From NCBI GenBank assembly GCA_003516765.1, contig DPCD01000025.1:1-7055 (forward strand): DNA of 7,055 nt, given 5' to 3'. The DNA is from Clostridiales bacterium. Its GTDB lineage: Bacteria; Bacillota; Clostridia; Oscillospirales; Oscillospiraceae. Below the pieces are notes generated by a model. That model made no database searches. It worked only from the letters and a program-made list of their open reading frames with translations, and was not told where the DNA came from. Position 1 is the first letter of the stretch, and every line of letters starts with the position of its first letter. Below, piece by piece: positions 1 to 5,038 of this stretch. Position numbers and translations under genes: made by a program.

Positions 1-147
1 GCGTGGGACCGCGGCGATCTGGAAACGCTGCAGAAATTCTTCGGCTACACCGTCTCCAACACCAAGGGAAAGCCCACCAATTCCGAGTTTATCGCCCTCA
101 TCGCAGACAAGCTGCAATTGCAGCTCAAAAATGGCCGACCCTGCTAA
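1..147 (+). CDS. C-terminal fragment of an unrecognised protein
   Basis: The reading frame is open from the first base and ends at TAA 145-147, giving the last 48 residues of a protein whose start lies upstream of the window. The tail reads roughly AWDRGDLETLQKFFGYTVSN, then a polar stretch with KGKPTNSEFIALIADKL, and finishes with a short polar end. It looks like the end of a soluble, mixed helical domain: there is no membrane segment and no motif I can assign to a family. Codon choice (GGC, CTG, ACC, ATC) matches the downstream genes, which supports real coding. A good intrinsic terminator follows 25 bp after the stop, so this gene closes its own transcription unit and is probably unrelated in function to the transporter cluster. 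I do not assign a function. Confidence 0.7.
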   Translation, partial: AWDRGDLETLQKFFGYTVSNTKGKPTNSEFIALIADKLQLQLKNGRPC

Positions 148-172
148 TCCTGCATTGTGGCATGGTTGAAAG

Positions 173-220
173 AACCCTCCGGTTCATCGGACAATGGTCC
201 GACGCCGGAGGGTTTTCTTA
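173..220 (+). terminator. Intrinsic terminator after the upstream gene
   Basis: The 10-bp arm AACCCTCCGG (173-182) pairs perfectly with CCGGAGGGTT (205-214), and the T-rich run TTTTCTT follows at 213-219. A second perfect hairpin is nested in the loop: TCGGAC (187-192) and GTCCGA (197-202) around AATG. A GC-rich stem followed by a T tract 25 bp after a stop codon is the standard Rho-independent layout. It separates the upstream gene from the cluster that starts near position 450. Confidence 0.88.
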
Positions 221-257
221 TGCTGCAAAGCAGAATTTATCCGGAAAATGCCATAAA

Positions 258-268
258 ATTTAGTAAAT
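258..268. repeat. Operator-like palindrome, copy 1 (ATTTAGTAAAT)
   Basis: ATTTA-G-TAAAT is a perfect 5+1+5 palindrome, and its reverse complement is found at 343-353. Including the next base, the identity between the two copies is 12 bp (ATTTAGTAAATT, 258-269, against AATTTACTAAAT, 342-353). The centres lie 85 bp apart. That is about eight helical turns, which would suit a protein that binds both and loops the DNA. The role as an operator is inferred from position and repetition only. Confidence 0.5.
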
Positions 269-342
269 TATTTGTACGAAGGTGAAAGCGAACAGCCTAA
301 ATAATGACGCCTATTTGGGAGAAGTTAAAAGAAAATACGCAA

Positions 343-353
343 ATTTACTAAAT
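343..353. repeat. Operator-like palindrome, copy 2 (ATTTACTAAAT)
   Basis: This is the exact reverse complement of the palindrome at 258-268, and it lies 61 bp upstream of the -35 element. It is embedded in AT-rich DNA, so chance is not excluded. However, the same AGTAAA core recurs downstream, including inside the promoter spacer, which raises the likelihood of a common binding protein. Confidence 0.5.
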
Positions 354-395
354 AATTGTCTATATTCGACAAAGAAACTGAGGATAATTTAGAAT

Positions 396-428
396 AGTAA
401 AAGTAAATTATAGCTTGAATATAGTAAA
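396..428 (+). repeat. Three further AGTAAA cores overlapping the promoter
   Basis: AGTAAA occurs at 396-401, again head-to-tail at 402-407 (continuing as AGTAAATTA, the same nine bases as 262-270), and at 423-428 inside the 17-bp spacer between the -35 and -10 elements. Two of the copies (396-401 and 423-428) extend to TAGTAAA, as does copy 1 at 261-267. A protein bound to the last copy would block RNA polymerase, so repression is the simplest guess. This is inference from the repeated motif alone. Confidence 0.4.
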
Positions 429-443
429 ATACACGCGTATAAT
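415..443 (+). promoter_or_regulatory. Sigma-A type promoter of the cluster
   Basis: The -35 element TTGAAT (415-420) matches the TTGACA consensus at four of six positions. It is followed by the ideal 17-bp spacer and a perfect -10 element TATAAT (438-443). Transcription should start near 450-451, leaving about 55 nt of purine-rich leader before the first start codon at 507. This placement rules out a translation start at GTG 444, which lies directly against the -10 element. Confidence 0.85.
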
Positions 444-494
444 GTGAACCAAGAGAGAAAGAAAACACGCCAGAGAAAGCGCGAAGTTGATAGT

Positions 495-500
495 GGGAGG
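495..500 (+). promoter_or_regulatory. Ribosome binding site fixing the start at 507
   Basis: GGGAGG lies 6 nt before ATG 507-509. No comparable site precedes the in-frame GTG at 444, so this site decides the start of the NagB-like gene. Confidence 0.85.
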
Positions 501-506
501 GTGCAT

Positions 507-1388
507 ATGGATTTTATACTTTCCGATGAGCAAATCAAAACCTGGTGCGGATATTTGCCGGAGGAGGTCAAGCAGCGCAAGGATCTGAACGCAGAGCTGC
601 ATGTGCTGGACGAGCCGGAGGAGTTGTACCGGCATGTTGCGGATCTGATGGCGGAGGAACTGATTGCCCACAACAAGGCGGGGCAGATCACCAAATGGAT
701 TATCCCCGCAGGACCGATTGAGCAGTGGGATCATTTTATTGAGCGTGTCCATGCCGAGCGCATCAGTATGAAAAACCTCTGGATTTTCATGATGGACGAG
801 TTCCTGGACTGGGAGAGCCGCCCGCTGCCGGAGGACAGCGTCTATGGAAGCCTGCATGCGGTGATGAAGCGCGTGTTCGCGCGCATTGACCCGGAGCTGA
901 TGTGCCCGCCGGAGCAGATTATTTTCCCGGACCCGCAGGATCTGGACGCTTATGACAATAAAATCGAAGAGCTGGGCGGCATCGACACCATCTGGGCGGG
1001 CGTCGGCTGCAAGGGACTGATTGCGTTCTGTGAAGCGCCGCATTCGCGCTATTACCGCATCAGCCAGGAGCAGTTCAAAAACTCCAAAACGCGCATTGTC
1101 GAGCTGAACGAGGACACGCTGGTCGCGCTCTCGCAAAGACGCTGGGGCGGATACTACGACATGATTCCGCCGAAGGCTGTGACGCTCGGCATGAAGGCGA
1201 TTTTGTCCTCCCGGCGCATTGTGTGCATTCTGCGCTGCGGCTCCTGGAAGCAGACGGTGCTGCGCATTATGCTCTTCTGCAAGCAGACGACGCTGGAATA
1301 CCCGGTGACCTTCGCGATGAAGTATATTCCGGAGCGCGTCATTTTCTGCGACGAGCAGACGTTGGATCATCCGCTTTGCAGGCTATGA
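507..1388 (+). CDS. NagB-fold sugar-phosphate isomerase/deaminase-like protein, catalytic residues altered
   Basis: The protein has 293 residues, close to the usual 240-290 of glucosamine-6-phosphate deaminase/6-phosphogluconolactonase-type enzymes. Family landmarks appear in the right order: a phosphate-loop-like IIPAGP (65-70), MMDEF (95-99) for the NagB motif NMDEY, AGVGCKGLIAFCEAP (164-178) for the motif GNDGHIAFNEP, a TRIVELNEDT segment (195-204), AVTLGMKAIL (224-233) and the C-terminal VIFCDE (278-283). Classical NagB uses an Asp and a His in the third motif; here they are Lys169 and Leu171, while Asp97 and Glu176 are kept. Normal glucosamine-6-phosphate deaminase activity is therefore doubtful. 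A changed substrate, a changed reaction or a regulatory role is possible. No signal peptide is seen, so it is cytoplasmic. It is first in the operon, and only 7 bp separate it from the kinase gene. The fold is fairly sure; the reaction is unknown. Confidence 0.78.
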   Translation: MDFILSDEQIKTWCGYLPEEVKQRKDLNAELHVLDEPEELYRHVADLMAEELIAHNKAGQITKWIIPAGPIEQWDHFIERVHAERISMKNLWIFMMDEFLDWESRPLPEDSVYGSLHAVMKRVFARIDPELMCPPEQIIFPDPQDLDAYDNKIEELGGIDTIWAGVGCKGLIAFCEAPHSRYYRISQEQFKNSKTRIVELNEDTLVALSQRRWGGYYDMIPPKAVTLGMKAILSSRRIVCILRCGSWKQTVLRIMLFCKQTTLEYPVTFAMKYIPERVIFCDEQTLDHPLCRL

Positions 1389-1395
1389 GGCGCGT

Positions 1396-2355
1396 ATGAT
1401 GCACAAAACACCAAAAGCAATTGTATTCAATAAGCATGGCGTGGGGCATATGGCGCGCGTGGAACACTTTCCGAAGCCAGGCGAAACGCTGCGGGCGCTG
1501 GAGTGGAAGTTCGGCGAGGACGCAGGGAAGGGCACAAACGTCGCCATGGTGCTGGGGCTGCTCGGCATTGAAACCGCGTTTGTCTGCAAGGTCGGCAGAG
1601 ACCACGAAGGAGAGCTTGGCGTGCAATGGCTGCAAAGCGTGGGCGTGGATGTGACGCACTTTCAGCTGGACGCGGCGCTTCAAACGGATGTCGGGCTGGT
1701 CATCACGCAGACGGACGGGGAAAACGTCATCATCGGAAGCCCGGTGCACGCCTGCTACAGCACGTTCGCAGACGTTCGGCAGGCAATCGACGATTTTGAA
1801 GGTGCAGCGTATTTTCTGACCGGCTTCGAAATTGATCAGGAGCTGCCGCTGGAGGCTTGTCGGTATGCAAAGTCCAAGGGCATGCAGACGCTGCTCAATC
1901 CCAGTCCGCTTGTAAAAATTCCGGAGCAAACGCTGGAGTATGTCGATTATCTGTTTGTCAACGAGATTGAAGCGGCGCAGCTCGCCGGGATGCAGGCGCT
2001 CGGAGAAAACTGGCAGGCGGCAATGGAACAGATTCTGGCGCGGTACAAGCCGAAGCATGTGCTGATGACGCTCGGCGCAACGGGCTGTGCGGTCGGAAGC
2101 GCCGGGAGAATCAGCTTCTGCCCATCCTATCGGGTCAATGTCGTTGATACCATCGGCGCAGGGGACGGCTTTATGGCGGCGTTTACAGCCGGTTTGAGCT
2201 GGGGCATGGACTGTGTGGAGGCTGCGGACTGGGCAAACCGCTACAGCGCAGTTGTTGTGAGCAGGAAAGGCTCGATTCTGTCCTATCCGACGCTCAAACA
2301 GGTTCGGGAGCTGTCGCGGGGATTACAGAAGAATTTGACGAAAGAAGGAGCATGA
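1396..2355 (+). CDS. PfkB/ribokinase-family carbohydrate kinase
   Basis: This 319-residue cytoplasmic protein has the standard length and motif order of the PfkB superfamily, which moves the ATP gamma-phosphate to a sugar or nucleoside hydroxyl. The substrate-side motif GKGTNVAMVLGLLG (44-57) is followed by LLNPSP (166-171), NEIEAAQLAG (189-198), TLGATGCAVG (225-234) and the anion-hole/catalytic motif DTIGAGDGFMAAF (251-263), with Asp257 as the expected base. Gly258 stands where Thr or Ser is usual in GAGDTF/GAGDSF. All catalytic elements look intact. ATG occurs at 1396 and 1399; GAGG at 1387-1390 overlaps the previous stop codon, so translation is probably coupled and either start would work. 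The gene follows the NagB-like gene by 7 bp and precedes livH by 4 bp, so its substrate is probably what the transporter imports. The substrate cannot be read from the sequence: ribokinase, fructokinase, nucleoside kinase and Amadori-compound kinase are all in this family. Confidence 0.92.
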   Translation: MMHKTPKAIVFNKHGVGHMARVEHFPKPGETLRALEWKFGEDAGKGTNVAMVLGLLGIETAFVCKVGRDHEGELGVQWLQSVGVDVTHFQLDAALQTDVGLVITQTDGENVIIGSPVHACYSTFADVRQAIDDFEGAAYFLTGFEIDQELPLEACRYAKSKGMQTLLNPSPLVKIPEQTLEYVDYLFVNEIEAAQLAGMQALGENWQAAMEQILARYKPKHVLMTLGATGCAVGSAGRISFCPSYRVNVVDTIGAGDGFMAAFTAGLSWGMDCVEAADWANRYSAVVVSRKGSILSYPTLKQVRELSRGLQKNLTKEGA

Positions 2356-2359
2356 TGAG

Positions 2360-3238
2360 ATGTATTATGAAACACTGATACTGGGACTTGTGATGGGCTG
2401 TATTTATACAGCAACAGCACTTGGTGTCAACATTATCTACGGCATTATGAAAATCGTCAACTGGGCGAGCGGACAGCTGCTGATGATTGCGATGTTTATC
2501 GTCTGGGGCGCGGTGACGCTGCTGGGCATCAACCCGTACCTGACGCTTCTGATTGTTGTTCCGGTGATGTTCGGCTTTGGCTATCTGTTCCAAAGCGCAG
2601 TAATCAAACCGCTGTATCTGCGCGAGCGCGCAGATTCCAACCCGGTGGGTCTTCTGCTGGTCACGGCAGGTCTCGGCATTGCGCTGGAAAACATCATGCT
2701 GATGATCTTCCAGTCCACGCCGCACAGCGTCTCGATGGACATTTCGCTCAACTATGTGGACATCGGCTTCGGACGGAAAATCAGTCTTGTCAAGCTCATT
2801 GGCGCAGGCATTGCGCTGGTAACGGTTCTGGCGCTCTGGTTCTTCATGAACAAGACCTACTCCGGTCGCGCGCTGCGCGCAACCTCGCAGGACCGTGAAT
2901 CCGCGCAGCTTATGGGCATCAACGTGCTGCAATGCTATAACCTCGCGTTTGGTCTTGGCTGCGGTCTTTGCGGCATCGCGGGTGTGATTTTCTCCACATT
3001 CTACACCATCACGCCGGCGGTCGGCGCCACCATCGGCAGCAAGGCGTTTATCATCCTTGTTCTGGGCGGCAAGGGCTCGATCGGAGGCTGCCTGATCGCA
3101 GGCTTGATCATAGGACTGGTCGAAGCATTCGGCGGTCTGGTGTTTGACTCGTACATTGCGCAGATTCTGTGCTTTGCCATTTTCGTACTGGTTCTGTACT
3201 TCAAGCCGTCCGGACTGTTCGGCAAGAGCGCATCGTAA
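2360..3238 (+). CDS. livH: LIV-type ABC importer permease, LivH family
   Basis: This is a 292-residue polytopic membrane protein, the usual LivH length, and forms the transmembrane channel with LivM. Hydrophobic segments lie near residues 5-30, 38-56, 60-80, 96-118, 142-163, 192-216, 227-260 and 264-282. LivH hallmarks are NWASGQLLMIA (34-44, matching the usual F-A-H-G-E region), the ATPase-coupling loop YSGRALRATSQDRESAQLMG (167-186), the ILVLGGKGSIGG stretch (232-243) and the end LYFKPSGLFG (279-288). ATG 2360 is chosen because GAAGGAG (2344-2350) lies 9 nt upstream, and the gap after the kinase stop is only 4 bp. NWASGQ departs from the common NFAHGE form, which fits a non-standard substrate but does not prove one. 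Family assignment is firm; specificity is not. Confidence 0.95.
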   Translation: MYYETLILGLVMGCIYTATALGVNIIYGIMKIVNWASGQLLMIAMFIVWGAVTLLGINPYLTLLIVVPVMFGFGYLFQSAVIKPLYLRERADSNPVGLLLVTAGLGIALENIMLMIFQSTPHSVSMDISLNYVDIGFGRKISLVKLIGAGIALVTVLALWFFMNKTYSGRALRATSQDRESAQLMGINVLQCYNLAFGLGCGLCGIAGVIFSTFYTITPAVGATIGSKAFIILVLGGKGSIGGCLIAGLIIGLVEAFGGLVFDSYIAQILCFAIFVLVLYFKPSGLFGKSAS

Positions 3239-3255
3239 GAAGGGGGGACTGACAG

Positions 3256-4263
3256 ATGAAGAAGCTCAGCAAACCGGTTCTGACAAGAATCATCGTTTAC
3301 GCGTTGCTGGTTCTGGCGCTGCTGGTCGTGGCGCAGTTCCTCAACAGCTATTTCCTGCAAATCATTATTTACATCTTCATGTTCGCCTATTTTGCCTCCG
3401 CGTGGAACATTCTCAGCGGCTTCGCCGGGCAGTTTTCCCTCGGACACGCCATCTTCATCGGCGTCGGCGCCTACACCTCGACGATTCTCTATGTGCAGTA
3501 TGGCGTTTCGCCCTGGATCGGCATGCTCGCCGGCGGTCTGCTTGCCGCGATTCTGGGTGTGATCATCGGTCTTCCGTGCTTCAAGCTGCAAAGCACCTAC
3601 TTCACGCTGACGACCATTGCGCTGGCAAACATCATGCTGCTTGCCGTGCAGTCGATCCGCAACATCGGTCCCGTCCAGATCAATGCCGCGCGCGGCATCA
3701 TGATTCCCGCCATCGACGGCAACAACTTCTGGATGATGCAGTTTGTAGACAAAAAGTACTACCTCTACATCATTCTGGTATTCCTGGGCATTCTGCTTGC
3801 CCTGTGCCAGTGGATCAAGACCTCCAAGATGGGCTATCAGCTGGCAGCGGTTGCAAACAACCAGGACGCGGCGGAATCGCTCTGCGTCAACTCCAGAATG
3901 CTCAAGCTCAAGGCAATGGCAATCAGCGCGTTCATGTGCGGCATCGGCGGCACGTTCTATGCCCAGCTGATTCTCGTCTGCAACCCCGCGCGTCTGTTTG
4001 CAGAGGCGCTGTCGGACAAGCTTGCCATCGTCGCCATGCTTGGCGGCAAGGGTCTGGTCTTCGGACCGACGGTCGGTGCGTTGATTGTGGAAAGCATTTC
4101 TCAGTTCGCGACGGCAAACTTCGCGAACGTCCAGGGGCTGAACCTGACAATTTACGGTGTGATGCTGATCGTCTGCATCCGGTTCTTCCCGGACGGCATC
4201 CTGCCGATTTTGCAGCGGCTGGTCAAGAAGATCTTCCGGAAGAAAGAGAAGGTGGCAAAATGA
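3256..4263 (+). CDS. livM: LIV-type ABC importer permease, LivM family
   Basis: This 335-residue polytopic membrane protein is the second channel subunit of the importer. The family signature WNILSGFAGQFSLGHAIFIG (50-69) running into VGAYTSTI (70-77) is nearly textbook. It is followed by LQSTYFTLTTIALANI (111-126), the coupling loop with MGYQLAAVANNQDAAESLCV (192-211), then KLKAMAISAFMCGIGG (217-232), and MLGGKGLVFGPTVGAL (261-276). The C-terminus is strongly basic (RLVKKIFRKKEKVAK), as expected for a cytoplasmic end. ATG 3256 is preceded by a G-rich Shine-Dalgarno run (AAGGGGGG, 3240-3247) at 8 nt. The gene lies 17 bp after livH and overlaps livG by 4 bp. The region between residues 135 and 160, where LivM proteins usually have a G-rich GG-T-G-S/GI loop, is replaced by ARGIMIPAIDGNN. 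Confidence 0.95.
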   Translation: MKKLSKPVLTRIIVYALLVLALLVVAQFLNSYFLQIIIYIFMFAYFASAWNILSGFAGQFSLGHAIFIGVGAYTSTILYVQYGVSPWIGMLAGGLLAAILGVIIGLPCFKLQSTYFTLTTIALANIMLLAVQSIRNIGPVQINAARGIMIPAIDGNNFWMMQFVDKKYYLYIILVFLGILLALCQWIKTSKMGYQLAAVANNQDAAESLCVNSRMLKLKAMAISAFMCGIGGTFYAQLILVCNPARLFAEALSDKLAIVAMLGGKGLVFGPTVGALIVESISQFATANFANVQGLNLTIYGVMLIVCIRFFPDGILPILQRLVKKIFRKKEKVAK

Positions 4264-4988
4264 GTGAAATTCTGCAAATTGAACACTTATCCAAGCATTT
4301 CGGCGGTCTGAAGGCGGTCAACGATTTTTCCATGACGGTGGAAAAAGGGGAGATTCACGCGCTGATCGGACCGAACGGCGCGGGCAAAACGACGCTGTTC
4401 AATCTGGTTTCCGGCTTTCTGACGCCGAGCGCAGGCACCATCACGTTCGACGGCAAAAACGTCACCAACGACAAGCCCTATCACCTTTGCAGCAAGGGTC
4501 TGGTCCGCACGTATCAGATTGTCCAGCCGTTCCGCGGTATGACGACGCTCGACAACGTCATGGTCGGCGGCTTTACCCACACCGATCGTGTGAGTCTGGC
4601 GCGGGAGAAGGCAATGCGCGCACTGCAAATTGTCAAGCTCGACCAGAAGGCGGCGGTTCAGGCGAGAAATCTGAACCTCTGCGAACAGAAGCGGCTGGAG
4701 GTAGCGCGGGCGCTTGCCACAGAGCCGAAGCTCATTATGCTCGACGAGGTCATGGCGGGACTCAACCCGACGGAAGTTGCGGAGGTCATGGACATCGTTC
4801 TGGAAATCCGGGAGCTCGGCATTACGGTTGTGATCATTGAGCATATCATGCAGGCAGTGATGAGCATCTCCGACAACATCACGGTTCTTTCCTTCGGACA
4901 GAAGATCGCGGAGGGCGTTCCGTCGGAGATTGCGACAAACCCGGAGGTAATTTCTGTTTACCTCGGCTCGGATTATGCCATTAAGTAA
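4260..4988 (+). CDS. livG: LIV-type ABC importer ATP-binding protein, LivG family
   Basis: This 242-residue cytoplasmic ATPase is one of the two nucleotide-binding subunits that power uptake. Walker A is GPNGAGKT (37-44), the Q-loop is at RTYQIVQPF (83-91), Walker B is LIMLDEVMAGL (158-168) with catalytic Glu163, and the switch His is His195 in VIIEHIM. The ABC signature is unusual: LNLCEQKRLEVARAL (138-152) has Cys141 where LivG proteins usually keep the signature Gly (for example YGQQRRLE), and the D-loop reads DEVMAGLN rather than DEPAAGLN. ATG 4260 overlaps the livM stop (ATGA), with a GAAGGTGG site (4248-4255) just upstream, so translation is probably coupled. The alternative longer frame reaching back to 3144 runs out of phase through livM and is not real. 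Confidence 0.95.
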   Translation: MSEILQIEHLSKHFGGLKAVNDFSMTVEKGEIHALIGPNGAGKTTLFNLVSGFLTPSAGTITFDGKNVTNDKPYHLCSKGLVRTYQIVQPFRGMTTLDNVMVGGFTHTDRVSLAREKAMRALQIVKLDQKAAVQARNLNLCEQKRLEVARALATEPKLIMLDEVMAGLNPTEVAEVMDIVLEIRELGITVVIIEHIMQAVMSISDNITVLSFGQKIAEGVPSEIATNPEVISVYLGSDYAIK

Positions 4989-4996
4989 AAATTTTG

Positions 4997-5010
4997 CCTG
5001 CACATGCAGG
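4997..5010 (+). repeat. Small inverted repeat between livG and the binding-protein gene
   Basis: CCTGCA (4997-5002) and TGCAGG (5005-5010) flank two bases, which would fold as a 5-bp stem with an ACAT loop. It lies 9 bp after the livG stop and has no T tract, so it is unlikely to terminate transcription. It could affect mRNA processing, but it is short enough to be chance. Confidence 0.3.
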
Positions 5011-5023
5011 TGAGATAAATATG

Positions 5024-5030
5024 AAAGGAG
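5024..5030 (+). promoter_or_regulatory. Ribosome binding site fixing the start at 5039
   Basis: AAAGGAG lies 8 nt before ATG 5039-5041. In-frame ATGs at 5021 and 5033 are upstream of it or too close to it, and the start at 5039 gives a standard signal peptide beginning MKKALAL. Confidence 0.8.
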
Positions 5031-5038
5031 AAATGAAA

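Larger units (their letters stand above)
221..506 (+). promoter_or_regulatory. AT-rich intergenic control region of the cluster
   Basis: No gene is supported in this stretch; possible frames are short or would start before the transcription start. It is clearly more AT-rich than the surrounding coding DNA. It contains two copies of an 11-bp palindrome (258-268, 343-353), three further AGTAAA cores (396-401, 402-407, 423-428), a consensus promoter (415-443), a purine-rich leader of roughly 55 nt and a ribosome binding site (495-500). The number of repeated elements suggests that transcription of the isomerase-kinase-transporter cluster is regulated, plausibly by a repressor or activator encoded elsewhere. 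I see no riboswitch-like fold or leader peptide that I can defend. Confidence 0.7.

Noticed and set aside
283..296. A possible catabolite-control (CcpA cre) site, TGAAAGCGAACAGC
   Set aside because: The left half fits the consensus, but the right half lacks the conserved CA, and the site is about 120 bp upstream of the -35 element. Too weak to claim.
444..506. An upstream GTG start adding 21 residues to the NagB-like protein
   Set aside because: GTG 444 directly abuts the -10 element, so it would lie before the transcription start. The added residues are a run of Lys, Arg and Gln with no family similarity, and ATG 507 has GGGAGG at the right distance.
408..1370. A 320-codon minus-strand frame opposite the NagB-like gene
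   Set aside because: It is Arg/His/Leu/Gln-rich with no recognisable domain, and it runs across the promoter region of the sense cluster. The sense frame carries ordered family motifs and a good ribosome binding site.
4232..4243. Perfect 12-bp palindrome TCTTCCGGAAGA near the livM 3' end
   Set aside because: It lies in coding sequence for the basic C-terminal tail (KIFRKK) and has no loop to form a hairpin. It is best explained by codon choice.
3144..4259. A long plus-strand frame in phase with livG that would fuse over a third of a kilo-residue to its N-terminus
   Set aside because: It overlaps livH and livM in another frame, its sequence is low-complexity Arg/His/Cys-rich, and livG has its own start with a ribosome binding site at the livM stop.
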